DNA of 64,000 nucleotides from Atopsyche davidsoni (GCA_022113835.1 JAILWY010000023.1:16056001-16120000); one strand, 5' to 3'; shown: positions 14,001 through 26,641, counted from the stretch's first letter. The notes: generated by a model from the letters alone, not told the origin. Made by a program: numbers and translations.

Positions 14001-14784
14001 CAACCCCTCTCTTCTCGATAAAATCAAAGTTCAAAAATATATGCATGATATAGGGATGCAAACCATAATAACTAAAAGTTATTATGTCGTTTAGCAATAT
14101 GAAATATGGGTGATAGTAGATTAAGAAGAGCTGACATTTAAAAATAATTTTAGCAGATCATCATCGCAATATATTAATCTACACCTTGAATAAAATTTTT
14201 AAATAATTATTACTGTGAGTAATTTAATATGTTTTTTTATTAGGTTTTTAAATTAAATGTACATACAAATAAAATCTTAAGTATTTAAATGAATCGCATT
14301 TTTTTTTGTAGATTTTTCAGTTAATACAGATGATACTCAATGAGCTTCTCTTTTATTTTTAGACCGAGAATTACGGCATACCTTATTATTGGCTTCATTT
14401 GTCAAATGACACTATGAGTGATTTGTAATTTAAAAAGAAATATTCATATTGAGACAACCGATTCTAACATAAAATATAAAATAATATTATTTAATTATTG
14501 TAGCAGTAAAAATTGAGAAGTTTAAAGTTCCTATATTATCAAATAATAAATAAAAACACAATAATAATATTATTTGGGATAATACGTGTTCCAATGAGCT
14601 AGGCAATTATTTTCGTATGCACTGAATCCGAGAAGAATATATAATAATATAAATTTAAGGTGTTAACTTGTCTATTTTAAAAATGTTAAGAATAATTTGA
14701 TGATGTTATTTTAGCGCAGAAATGTCTTCAAGCTTCGAAGATGTAAATGAGTTCAATTGACCCTGTCATCAGTCGACTGGATGT
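11069..14784. other. AT-rich spacer with one GC-rich patch
   Basis: No gene seen. A GC-rich patch at about 11940-12060 has pyrimidine-rich CTCTCCCTCCCTCT, a 12-bp palindrome GATCAGCTGATC (12015-12026, containing the E-box CAGCTG) and a short GT microsatellite (about 12032-12048). Frames at 13121-13351 and 13747-13947 are AT-driven with no motif. Confidence 0.5.
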
Positions 14785-14890
14785 CAATTAATGTGGACTT
14801 TATTAATTAAGTCCATTTCGTTAATTAGCTGAAAGTTAATTGTCCTCCGTAACGGACAATGATCGATGTTCACTAACTACTAATTAGTTA
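14785..14890. promoter_or_regulatory. TAAT-rich cluster with three inverted repeats
   Basis: Three separate inverted repeats occur in about 95 bp: GGACTT/AAGTCC around TATTAATT (14795-14814), ATTGTCC/GGACAAT around an 8-nt spacer (14839-14860), and ACTAATTAGT (14879-14888). TAATTA and TTAATTAG cores, typical homeodomain-binding sequences, occur at least four times. This density is unusual even in AT-rich DNA because the flanking arms are GC-bearing. A developmental enhancer is a reasonable inference. Confidence 0.35.
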
Positions 14891-17800
14891 TATTAAAGTA
14901 CACTTCACAGCAACGACACGAGACAAAGGAAAAATTAATTATACTTCATCTCTGTGTCAGCTTTCAAGCGATGATGCCAAAACGAGACTGTCTTAAGAAC
15001 TTGTTTAGAATTCTCTCATTTTTTAATATTTAAAACGATGACAATTATAAAAAAAAAAAAAAAATAGAATCATATGAGTTAGCTGCTATGTTTCTGTTTA
15101 TTAATACCAACAAAGCAATGCAACGCATGTATAATTAATGCTTATTTTTTGCTTTTTGATTATTTTCTAAATCGCAAATCTCTTCTTTTTATTTGGAATA
15201 AAATTATTATTTTCCATACAAATGTCATATATTGAATGTGTATACTAATAATACTTACATTAACAAACAAAAAAACCGTGTTAAAAACACGTATTCATTT
15301 AAGATTACAAGAGACTTCTTTAGTTTTTTATAAGTGTATCTTTGTTTAAATCGAGAAAATCAAAATACAATTTTCACTCAATAAGTACCATACACGCCAT
15401 TGGTTGTATCAAATAAGAAAAAAATTGATTTAATGAATTTTTTTTGTAGTTTTACTGTTAAAATAAATATTATATATTTACAAAAGCAAAGTATTCATAA
15501 ATTCAAGTAGCAAAAAGCTTCAATCAATGTGAAATCTATGTTTGTGTTTTCTTGATCTATTCTTCTCGCGGGGTGCATTGTTCAGGCCTGATCATTCGGA
15601 AGGCAAGATGCTTCTTCTGTGGCCATTGTCCATCATCTGAAGATGACCAGCATGCGGGCTGGTGACAAAGGAGGTTCAGGGATTTTTCATAGCCTGCACA
15701 GCTTAAGTGCATCTATTCATAAGAAGTCGTAATGATTATTGAAATCTAAATACGGAAGGCTTTGGAATATGTTGTGCATGTGGAAATAACGTTTTTGATA
15801 ATACATACAGAGTTTTTTTTATATATATTTTATAAAATTAATCCAGTTGAGGATGTTATAAATTATGTAGTCAAAATTAATTTTGGTTGAAAAAAATAAA
15901 TCACGTAATTATTCACCAATAAAAAAAACAGTCAAAAATCAATGATTTCAGAAAATATGTGTATGTTGCTGATTATTCGATTTACATATTTATTAAAATT
16001 TCTAATTTTAATATTGTGATATAATTAAACAATTTACAAAATACTAGCAATCAAAAAAATTCTTATTCATAAATAATCTACATTGTCAAAATGGATAAAG
16101 CAATGAAGCAAAATTATGCCAAAACTATAAAATATGAAGACTTGACAGTTATTGAAATTAAAAATTGAGATATTTCAAGACGCCCGTAAAACTTAATGTA
16201 TTCAAAGACAGAAAAGAAAATTCACAAATAAAACAACAACAAAAAAAACCGTAGATCACTTTAACACCGATCGTTCTAAATTCGTTATAAAATAATTTTA
16301 ATAAATAAAACCGCCGCCACTGTCAACTTACTTAAATTAACGTACACCACTGCAACGAAAAAAATTAATAAAGTGTTATAGAAGTCAAGGGCACCTTTAC
16401 ACCGACAAATCTAAATTAAATCATTTAAAGCACGCGCACGAAAGAGACAGACGCATTCATTGAACTGCAATCAAAGGAGAGTGACAGAGAAAGCAATACT
16501 ACTCAGCTCGTCTTTAATGGTTTCACTGATTTATTCTCATTTTTATTTCAGAGGATCGAGGAATGCGTCGCGTAGGATCCTACATTACTTTATAAACTTA
16601 AATGACAATTTTTGAATATCCTTTTACAATAAAATGTCACTTTACACACATTTATATGAAAATTTCACTGAAACATACATGAATAAAAAAGCTTACGTTA
16701 TAAGTCAGAAAATAAACAAAAAATAAAACTTACTTTCCACGTTTACATCACATATATTATTTTACACATTTAAATATATTTTATTGAATTTTTAATGCTA
16801 CTTAATAATTCAATATTTTTGACATAGTTATTAATTGAATGCACTTCTACGTTTTTAAACGTTTGGTATATTTATAAGTCAAACATTAAAATTCATTATT
16901 TCTCAGCAATTTCAAAACAGTATCTGAATACTTATCTTTAAAATTACTTTAAATGTATCGTTAGATTTAATTTATATTCGTGTTTACAACGAAAATTACC
17001 ATGTGTGCAATTTAGATTGTGTGAACAAATTATAATAAAAATCGTATTGGCAAAATGTTTGTATTGGTAGATTTCGTAAAACGATATTTATCAAAGATAA
17101 TTGTTTTATTCATAAAATAAAAGAAACATTAGTTGTGGTAATTTGTGTATTCAAGATTATTTGTAGCAAGACTGGCCATTTAATTTATATAAAACACCCC
17201 GACATTTTAATTTCATTTTAACTTTTTGGGTAATTGGGTAACTGTGAAACGATGGCAATAATCCACCAATTTTTTTTTTCGTGACACAAGTGATATTAAA
17301 CTCCATACCTCCACGGCCAGTACTCTAGCCAATTGAACTTCTGTGCCACTGTACCCGAGGGAAAATTTAATGAATTGTTTCTATTGAGTGACTTAAATGT
17401 TATATAATTTAAAAAAAAATGAATTAAAAAATGGGTTTTCTTCGCGTGTGATTTGACAAAATTGTGTACATAATAGATCTGTGTGAGTGAAAAATGCGAA
17501 TTCATTAAATATATTGAAAAAGCAATAAAAAAACATAAACATTTTACAAATATTACAAATAAAAGTACAATGGGAATTTTTGAAAATAAGGTTGTTGACG
17601 CTATTACAAATACAATTGTTAAGTGTTTCGATAATTGGAACATATTGAAAAATATAATATCAACATATATTTAGTTTTTTTGAATTTTATATACATATTT
17701 AATATAGTATAAACTCTTTAATCGTTAATTTAAACTAATAGAAAAATACTGTGCATTTTTAAACAAACTAAAAAAAATTGCCTTCAAATTTTTCGTATCC

Positions 17801-18714
17801 ATCTAATTAGTATCAAATATCATCACATATTTATCAAATATTAAGGTTTGTTTAAACTGTACGCACGGCACTGTAACGGAAAGAGGTCTGCTTTTGTAGG
17901 ATTATGTGAATTGTAGGATTTGTAGGTTTAAGCTGGACAACCCTGTTTGTGAACAAATCACATGCAAAACGAGAGCTCGAGATTGCAGCCGCGTATGTGA
18001 TTTTAAAATAAAATTAAAACCAGAGATTCTGACTTGATGAGAAATTATTAGTCAGGCAAGCGACTGTCATGTGTCTCGCCTGCACCAAAAAGTCTCTCGA
18101 CTGACATTAAAATATTTTTAAAAAAATAAGCCTTGTATAAAAATATAATATACACTTTGTATTTTATAGTAATGAATATTTTTAGTTTGGTTTCAAATTT
18201 TTTTCATTTTGAAGCAACCTTGCATGTTAGAAAAACTAGTCGCATAAAAAAAAATAACCCCTAACTAAAACATACTAATACTTTGTTGTATTTAATTATG
18301 CATATACGATCCCAGTCTTAGCAGGTGAGTCCTCAACTAATGGTACTAGGCTCATGGTTGTTTCAGGTTTATCAATAACGGTTTGTATTGGCATTACATG
18401 TGTAAATACTAGTAAGAATATATTTGCATGCAGTATATTTATTCCGTTAAATACCTTTTAAAACTTGTTTTCTACTATAAAGCTAATCTTGTATGTGCTA
18501 AAAATATTTTCAGATATATATTGTTCAGTACAAGGACCATCTTGTAACTGTCATTATTATTTAAATAGAGCATATTTTCTAAATCATTTGACTGTACAAG
18601 TCAGGGGTCACTTCCAAATGCCCTCATGATGTCTCTCGCGCATGAAAGTGCAGTCAATTCATTAAATAAAGCAACACCACATCGCACGGTTTTTGGGACA
18701 CTGACATAAATAAA
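14891..18714. other. AT-rich spacer, no gene seen
   Basis: Noted content: a GC-moderate patch at about 15560-15690; a diverged direct repeat with CTTTAACACCGATC at about 16257-16290 and CCTTTACACCGAC at about 16394-16425; and a purine-rich GAGACAGACG/GAGAGTGACAGAGA stretch at about 16440-16495. The 115-codon minus frame at 17296-17643 and the overlapping plus frame at 17483-17674 are low-complexity and rejected. Confidence 0.5.
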
Positions 18715-18718
18715 CACT

Positions 18719-19284
18719 AACATCACGTCACGTCACATCACGCCGATTCACGCCGAATACAGAACGAGGCTTGAGGATAAACCAGTATCTTCTACTTATT
18801 GATTAAAAATGACGTCAGTGGAGTTTTATTACTCAGAAGTCATAAAAGTTTTAATTTATAGTTTTGTAAATTAAATTTATGGATACGGATTATGATGCCA
18901 AATTATAATATTTTTACTTAACTAAAACAACGAAAATATTAAAACCAAGTCAACATAAATTAACCTGCCTCACAAATATATCAGCAAACAAATCAGAAAA
19001 ATAAGTATCTAGCAAAATATTACGTAAAAAGGTTTTCAAACGTTATTCTGTGGTATTAGATAAAGTTTCCGATGTTTCGATTCCAGTACTGAGATAATTT
19101 TCAGGGATTTTTGAAAACTCAAGATATCATCCCTGTAATGATGTAATGTAACACATGAAAATTCAGCAGTTCTAATAAAAACGGTTGCCAAATCCAATGA
19201 CTACATTTTAGATAATAAGTATTTTATTTTGGTTTGCATTAATAAGAAATTTGTCATTGATATTCGGATCAGGCGGTGACGTCA
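18719..19284. promoter_or_regulatory. Cluster of CRE-like sites
   Basis: Two full TGACGTCA palindromes (18810-18817 and 19277-19284) lie within 470 bp, and an upstream tandem ATCACGTCACGTCACATCAC (about 18722-18741) adds repeated CRE half-sites. TGACGTCA is the classical CREB/ATF site. Single full sites also occur at 41185-41192 and 59582-59589. The clustering is seen; a regulatory role is inferred. Confidence 0.3.
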
Positions 19285-19975
19285 TCGCGTCTGGGAAAAT
19301 ACTTTACGTGTTAATTATTATGGGTAGCTTTGGTGCCAAAGTAATTTTTCTTGTTAATTGATCAGCGGAATGGATATTGTTCAGACCGTATTAACGGCCT
19401 CAGGGCTGCTAACGTGCCTTATCTCAGAAATATTTTTGATGAATAATGAATAACCAAATAGCAAAAGGATTTCAAACGTTTTCAAGATGATTACGATGAG
19501 TTTGGAAAAATTCTTGAAGAGCAAAGTTGTCACAAAAGTCTCATGAGATTGAAGTTTGCAGTTGATTTTTGAAATTTGATAAAAAAATACTTCGGGCCTT
19601 AAATAGAAGAAAAAATAATAAAAATTGAATTTTATATAAAATTTACAAAACGAGCTGTTTTATTATCAAAAAATTGATTGTTTACTTAGTTTAGTAACTA
19701 TTGAATTTATTATATCATTTTTTACAACAAATTAAAAGGCTGAAATAATAACATATATTTTGCTTCGAATTTAACTAAAAATACAGCTCGTCATTTTTTT
19801 TTCATATGATAGTTATTCCTGTTGCTGTTACTAAAAAAAATACATTTAAAAAATCTAAATCTGGAAACAAATAGTTACATCCAAAATAACAGATTTTTAA
19901 ATTGTAATTTTAAAAATATTATGTCTGAATATTATGTATTTTTTAGTGGCTAATGTGTTTTTCTAATTAATAAAA

Positions 19976-19990
19976 TAGGTTAGGTTAGGT
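19976..19990 (+). repeat. Three TAGGT units (TTAGG-like)
   Basis: Three perfect tandem TAGGT units, the same repeat as the insect telomere motif TTAGG read in another phase. The array is too short to be a telomere; it is probably interstitial or by chance. Confidence 0.5.
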
Positions 19991-20396
19991 TTTTTAAATT
20001 TAACAACAAATTTTCACATACAAAGCAAATACATTTTTTTCGATAGTACTGTTATTTTTGATATATATGAATATTTTTTGAATATATTATATGTGTTATG
20101 TGTGTTGCATATTTTATGTGTAAATGCAGATATAAAGAATTAAAACTAAAGCGTAATAGACTGCATCCTCCCAAAAGCTCCCTGTCTCTGGCGTGTATGG
20201 CGAAGCTTTTTGTCCGAGGCTTGTGGCAATATTAAAGATTACGGCTAGACATTTGGTCCGGCGCCAACTAATAAAGGAATTGTGTTATTAAAGATATCGA
20301 GTGTATTATTTCGGTGTATCTGAGTGGAAGAGCGTCTGGACAAACAAATGTACGCGAGCGTCACGACATGCCGGATTTAATTACTCGGTTAATTAA

Positions 20397-20524
20397 AGCT
20401 GCCTACACACGTTGCGATACTACACGTCTACAGCGTCTATAAATGTAAAAAACGACTGAAATAAGGGAACACTATTGATTTAACGCCATTCGGTTGTCGG
20501 TTATGTTGCAACGTGTTAAGGCTG
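20397..20524. mobile_element. PIF/Harbinger-like miniature element, decayed
   Basis: The left end AGCTGCCTACACACGTTGCG matches the intact element at 36032-36176 and is preceded by TAA, the kind of three-base target expected. The right end (about 20504-20524) contains GTTGCAACGTGT and a TAAGGC remnant of the inverted terminal repeat. It has no coding capacity. Confidence 0.55.
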
Positions 20525-22078
20525 TTTTTAACAAAAAAAATATTAATAAAAAAAAAAATATTTTATAAGCAGTGGTTAAGGGTCTTAGATCCCATAATCG
20601 AGTTTTTTTGATCATTTTCTAGTCCGTTTTGCGAAAAATTGACTGCACCAATCAAAAAAAATTTAATGCAAAAAGTTTGATACATCCCTTTTTACGAACA
20701 GAATATATTTTTATTTCATATAAATTTACTATTAATATGATAAATATGTTTTTTTCCGATTGAAGTGTAGGAATTTGGAGATGTGTCATGTCTCTTTTCC
20801 AAGAGTCCCAAACATTTAAAAGTCTTTTTTTCAATTGGAATTAAAAGATTAAATATAAACCCTGTGCGATATATTATTTTAAAAATTAAAAAAAAAAAAT
20901 CTTTACCAAACTTTGGTTTTGAAAAGTCGTCATTTTATCCAATTTTTCAACATCTTCAAGATTTTATTTTACTCTGAAAATGGACGTTAATTGAATAATA
21001 AAAATAGGTAAATTTTATTTATGGTTTTTTCAAAACTCTGTAAAAAAATCAACTTTCGACATAGAAAAATAAAGTGACAATTAAATGAATTAAATGACAC
21101 GATTTCGCCAGGTAATGGACTGCCTCTGGTGTCTGGTTGGACACCAGAGGCAATTTAAAAGCTGGAAGCAACTGCCTTAAATATTTTTTTTTCTGGGATA
21201 GTATACTTTTACTGAATTTCATCAAAAACGTAGCTTTTTAAAATAACTCCTAAAAATCTACAAAACAACAAATAAATCTGACCACGGATTTCCACCCTGA
21301 GGTGATATTTAACCCAAGGCAACCAGTGGTGTCTGCAACCCCTCGGTCTGCCGCGCATTTGTGCACCGAAGGGTTGAGAGACGGGGTGAGTGGGGTGTCA
21401 CCCCCTCACAGCCCCCATTGTTTGTACGGCCTCTTAAGAAGTAATTAGAAAGGTAATATTGCCAAGTATTTTCTCTTGTAGTAGACAGAGTTAGGGTGCT
21501 CATTTTTTTAAAACAAAATATGATATTTTTTTTTTTTTTTAAAAATCAGATACTCCGCAATGTATTTATTTAGAAATATTTAATTTAGAACCGAGCTTAA
21601 TAGCAATGCTAATTCTTACTCAAAATTATTTGAGATGTAATAAATAAAATGTTTATTGTGGTCTATGCAGACATATATTTATGACATATATGTATAATAT
21701 TTAAAATCTTGTGTTTATTTAAAAAATACAGTTAAAATAATAAAATTTTATTTATAATATATTCTACGACACAAGTGTGTCAATAATAATTTCTGTTGTC
21801 ATAAAAGTCATTAAAATTTTAATGTGCTCATTTTTGAGGCGACACTCCCGTGCGATTCATTAATTAATGGAAATTATAATAAAATAAAAATTATCAGCTC
21901 TCAAAACTACTCACCTTCTGGCCGCTCGAGTCCTCTGTTTTAGCAAAACATGTTTTCCTTATTGTTAAAAACTAATATACATATTTTAACAATTCCAAAA
22001 TTTACAATAATTAACACCACGTGACTAAGCGAGTCGAACTTCAGGGATTGTGAAAAAACACATTCATTTTATTATTAA
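20525..22078. other. Spacer with a hairpin and one GC-rich patch
   Basis: No gene seen. A GC-rich patch at about 21295-21440 includes GGGGTGTCACCCC and a minus-strand 64-codon frame (21309-21503); the patch resembles a dispersed repeat more than an exon, and no domain is visible. The overlapping frames at 20652-20977 are AT-driven. Confidence 0.5.
21121..21152. repeat. Perfect 13-bp inverted repeat (hairpin)
   Basis: Arms TGCCTCTGGTGTC and GACACCAGAGGCA are exact complements separated by TGGTTG. The arms are over 60% GC inside AT-rich DNA, so chance is unlikely. There is no U run after it. It may be a foldback remnant, a small-RNA hairpin stem or a protein site. Confidence 0.7.
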
Positions 22079-23860
22079 CCCTTAACTGCATGATTTTTTA
22101 TTTTTCCGTGAAAAAAATCGTAGAGTTTGAAAATGATGTGTTATTTCAGGGAAAAATAATTAAAAAAATATTTTGTTTATTTTTCATATGTTTTATAAGA
22201 AAAAAACAAAGTGCTACATATTGGTCACATTATGTAGTGGTATATACATTCCTTTTAGAAATACAACGTAGCAATTGACTAAGGAAAGAATTTTTTATAA
22301 ACGAAATAAAAGAGTGGTAGGTCTTAAATAGATCTTTATTGTATCAGTGGCAAAAATTACTTACAAATTCACAAAAATAATTCATTAATTGATTTATTTG
22401 AATATCTCCTAAAAGGGTACTCTCGATAAAAATAGAGAAAAATGAAATTAAATTTAGGAATAAAAAATTAAGATAAAGTGGTAGTCAATTGTTTAGAATG
22501 CAAATAAGGACATACAGTGCAAGGATGACTTATATGAAGCAGTTATTCTTATTTGTCAGAGGTGCTCTCTGCTCTACCATAACTGCACTTAATACGAGAT
22601 ACACCAGTGCACTTTGGATATTTGCACCTCTGTCTGATCTCATGTATTGGCCAATGGGCGAACTCATCAGTCCTGATGTGAAGGGGCGGTGGCACATATT
22701 TGTTTGTCAACTGATAAATTTGGTTCTTTGGGAATGTTTGAAAATTTATAGGTCTCGATTATAGGTCTAATTTTGTGTAATTTGTCGTATTTATCATGAT
22801 CTTTATCAACAATAGCAAAATTATCATTGAAATGGATAGTTGATTTTATTAATTCAAATTTGTTAATAGACATGGCCGAGATTATGTTTTCTACACCGAT
22901 ATCAGGCCGCCAGTATGATCTCGTATAAGGCAATGGTACCACCGCCATGTATTGCAAAATTCCCAGGATTTTTCTGATATAAGTATTCGTTTTGTTTGTT
23001 AATGTTCCATATAAATTAGTTTTTTCGCATATAAAGGAAATGAGATCTTCATCGATAAAATACTAGAAGAAATCCAATGGAGCCGTCGTTTTGATTATTT
23101 CATCTGCCAACTTTGAAATCCTTTGAAATTCATCGAATCTTTATCAAATTTTATATTCTTTTTTGCCCATATAATCCTGTTGTTACTTATCTCTTTAGAA
23201 TGAAATTTCAATGCTGGTTCAGGTTTTGGTTCAGGTTCTGGTTAAGGTTTAGAGCTTTGAATGATAGAACCCTCTTCATCATCAAAACTGTAGTCACTAT
23301 CATCCCAATTTTCCATGATTTCCAATATTTCCTTCTCGGAAAATCGTTGATTTTTTTTATTCATTCGAAAAATATACGATAAAAATATAAAACAATTTCA
23401 ACGGAACGTATAAATTGTCAAAAGTAGTAATTCAGTCACGCTTTGTAAATAATATATTAGGTACCACACAAACATAACGTGACCAATTTGTTACATAAAG
23501 AAAAATAACCATATCTCATAAAATACAAAAAAAAAACTAAATAGTAATAATGGATTATGAAAATAACTTACTTTGAAATGTTCAAATATTTTTTTCAAGT
23601 AGAAAAAAGATCTCCAATAATGTGTATCACTAGTTTATAAATCGCGTTTTCACTCAACCGCCAAAAATTGGCAAATGGCTTCTTGTAATATGGATTGTGT
23701 CTATTCTAGTGCTGTTAGTGGAAAAAAGTTCAACTAAATAACTTCGACAGGTACAAATTAATGGTTAAAAAATTAAATGGTTGATATCATGAGTTTTTAT
23801 GGGGCTTTAAAAAAAGGTTTTACGGTTTGTGACCGTTCTGTTGTGAGATGCAGTTAAGGG
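22079..23860 (-). mobile_element. piggyBac-family element, internally deleted, ends intact
   Basis: The element is flanked by TTAA on both sides (22075-22078 and 23861-23864), the target site duplicated by piggyBac transposons. It begins CCCTTAACTGCAT and ends with the exact complement, ATGCAGTTAAGGG, giving perfect 13-bp inverted terminal repeats. It is 1,782 bp long; autonomous relatives are generally longer. The interior carries transposase remnants on the minus strand. A flanked, symmetric structure with identical ends suggests a fairly recent insertion or recent mobilisation by a transposase supplied elsewhere. Confidence 0.92.
22490..23364 (-). pseudogene. Decayed piggyBac-like transposase
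   Basis: Translation on the minus strand from the ATG at 23364 gives an acidic N-terminus with a WDDSDYSFDDEEG run, broken by an in-frame stop at 23242-23244, followed by a Pro-Glu/Pro-Lys repeat. A 96-codon open piece (22667-22957) contains TRSYWRPDIG, an INKFELIKSTIHFND block and the words EPNLSVDKQ, which correspond to the part of the DDE_Tnp_1_7 domain reaching the first catalytic Asp. The sequence then jumps directly to a Cys-rich tail (about 22560-22626) with CKYPKC...C spacing like the C-terminal domain of this family. The remaining catalytic Asp residues and roughly the middle of the protein are missing. Several frameshifts and stops are present, so no active enzyme is made. In the transposon it is oriented away from the right end. 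Confidence 0.88.
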
Positions 23861-24918
23861 TTAATGTGATTTTTTTCTTTAATGTATATTCTTACCTGAA
23901 AAGTGAAAAAATGTAAAAACCATTCAAAATCATTTTTTTTAAATATTAAATTGTGTTATACTTATAAAAAAATAATTCATTTTTACTAATTTAATTTTGT
24001 ATAATATGGAATATCATATTAACATAAGTCTTAAAACAATAGGATCTTTTGACACTTTTACTTAGTTTGTTAATTTGGCTTTACTTGATATTTCTGAAAA
24101 TATATCCGAATTCATTTTTGGCGCATTCGATGGTATTTAAAGTATTCTCCCATAAAGCCGCATTTCAAACGCCTCGATTTTTTTAATGGTTACTCAGGGC
24201 TCAAATTAGTCCATCTAGATAAATTTTACAGTGTTATTATATCTTTGGTACTTGTAACTTTTTATAGGTTGTTAAATATGCTATGCAATGCCTTGGTCAT
24301 AATCCCAAGCAATCCAATAGCTGACAAAATATATTAATCAGCTTTGCACTACGTTGCTGTCAATGGTGATTTGGAAGCTGTCAATCAATTTTCTTCTTTT
24401 GTAGTCAACTCTTTAATAATGACTATTTTCAAACTCAGTAAATGCGACGTTATTGCATTGTGTATTCACAGTTTTTGGTCCCTGTAGCAAAGTCGAAGTG
24501 ACATCATTTTTTGGAAATTCTTCTAAAGTAATTACACCCGCGCGTGGGCGGCGATCGAAGGTCCTGTCGCAATACACTTTCGATAATTAGGAGACCTCTT
24601 GAGTCATCATCTCATTGTTATTCTTGAGAAACGCAAAAAATGTGTTATTGATTTCGTGTGAGATTTGTGTTCGTTTTGAAATTCTCACAAAGGTCATGTT
24701 ATTTTTAATCTGTCTTTATTTTTTTATTTTGATGTTACATAAGTGAGAAACTTGCATATTCTAACAGGGTTTTGTATGTAAAGAAATATAAATATTGTTT
24801 TTTTGTGAGAATGGTGTTTTGTATAAAATTTTCCTGTCATGTTATTTTTAACCTGTATTTTTGGTACAAGCGAGATGTTGGCATATTTCTTATTTTAAAA
24901 AATTACGTTTTTTTAAGC

Positions 24919-24969
<51 letters not shown>

Positions 24970-26037
24970 GGTTTTGTATGAGATACTAAATATAGCCTAC
25001 TGGAGCTGGTTTTTCAGGCAAAAATCCAAGGAAATAAAATCAGTAGGAGTCAGGAGTATAGTTAAATAAGTAAGACTGGCTCAGGGTTAATATATGTTAA
25101 ATGAGATGGCCACAAACCTCCTTTTGGAGCATGAATAAAGGAGATGAGAATTGAGTTCGTTTCAAACTCTCATAAAAGTCATCATATTTAAAACCTGATT
25201 TATTTTTCATTATTTTGATGCTATTTAAGTGAGTAACTAACGTTTTTAACAAGGTGGAGTCTTGAAAGACAGGTAATGATTGCAATAATAGATCATAATC
25301 ATTTCACGTAAAAATCATGTAACCTGTTCAGAATATTTGCGACAACATGATATTCTTTTGGTTTAAACACTTGCATATTCGACCTTTAATTAAACGTATT
25401 TAAAATATATTTCATTACGTCATGTTATTTTACGTGAAATTATAATTGAATTATTAAAAAAAATAATAAAAAATTGGTTCAATAAAAAAAAGCTTTAAAA
25501 CATCCATGACCTTTATGAAAATTTAATATTGAAAATAAATAGCAAATAGTTCATTACATCAATAAAAAGCTGTTCAGCTTAGATTTATTCGATTGAAAAT
25601 TAAGATTTTAAAAATATAATAATTCAGTAGAAATTTCAACCAAGCAGTAACGGAAATTCGATAATCCTATAATTGAGGCATAGTGTAATATAATACTGAG
25701 AGTAGACAAAATATTCGATAAAAAAAGAAGATGCGTTAAGCAAACGACTGCTTACCATTCGAATCACGTATTAAAGACGTGATTTTGAGTGTTTATTATA
25801 GATACACACTTTTTTTATTGATATCCTGGATTGAATGTATAAAATTTTGGTTTATTTGACTATGAAAAAGCAATGGCTACCGAAGCGTTATAAATAAATG
25901 AATACAAAAATTAAACATAATGATTAATAAGCATAGCAAAAAAAAACTCATGTTTACGACTTGTTATTATTTAAATCGTTTTGATGTCTCAAAATGATTG
26001 CATTTAAAAATAAAATTTACTGTATTATTGTTTAGGG
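23861..26037. other. AT-rich spacer, no gene seen
   Basis: AT-rich throughout, with a CG-bearing patch at about 24535-24565 and a TA microsatellite at 24922-24965. Short frames at 24772-24981 and 25097-25285 have no motif; the first simply reads through the TA repeat. Confidence 0.55.
24922..24965. repeat. (AT)n microsatellite
   Basis: About 22 uninterrupted AT dinucleotides. Likely to be length-variable between individuals. Confidence 0.95.
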
Positions 26038-26400
26038 CACGCGTTATTGCTTGTATGGATCGCATACTACTTGAAATAATAAAGTAGAGTATTCATTAGG
26101 CTATTTTAAGGAAACTAGATAGTAAGGTTAATTAAAGAATTAATGAATGATTATAAATATAATAAATATCTAATTAAAAAAAGGAAGCATGATATAATTA
26201 AATTTTTTTGTAACTGAAATATTTTTATAAGTAAATGTTTTCATTTTATGGCACGCAATGCTATATTGCTTGTATAGTCGCACGCCACTTACATTTAATA
26301 AAGCTCTATGTAAACTAGATAGATAATAAGATAAAATAAGGAAAAGCAGATAGAATAAATAGTTATAAATATAATATACACCTAATGAAGCATACATGAC
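26038..26400. repeat. Diverged tandem duplication, two units
   Basis: The first unit (about 26038-26198) and the second (about 26246-26400) share, in order, GGCACGC, TATTGCTTGTAT followed by a variable GTCGCA/ATCGCA, AATAAAG, AACTAGATAG, TTATAAATATAAT and GAAGCAT. The period is about 210 bp. The identity is moderate, so the duplication is old, or two independent copies of a repeat are adjacent. Confidence 0.6.
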
Positions 26401-26641
26401 ACTGAAATAATGTTGTAGTGACTACACATAGAATAACGGTTAGTTGAATTATATTTATATTTAAGGTAAGATGGTTCTCAGAATCGGACTAGTGCTCCGC
26501 CTTTAATACAGAATATTAAGTGTTTATTAAATTTAATTGCTGATACAACTTTCAAAAGTAAATTGATTACACAATGTTGGCTCAAGTATCATGTACGGCG
26601 CTTTCAATAAATTACATCGAGTACTCGGTTATTTATTATAG

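Noticed and set aside
17296..17643. 115-codon minus-strand frame
   Set aside because: Rich in Ile, Phe, Leu, Lys and Asn, overlaps another open frame on the plus strand, no motif; typical of AT-rich DNA.
19976..19990. Telomere
   Set aside because: Three units only and flanked by ordinary sequence.
24772..24981. 69-codon plus frame with repeated Tyr-Ile
   Set aside because: Reads through the (AT)n microsatellite.
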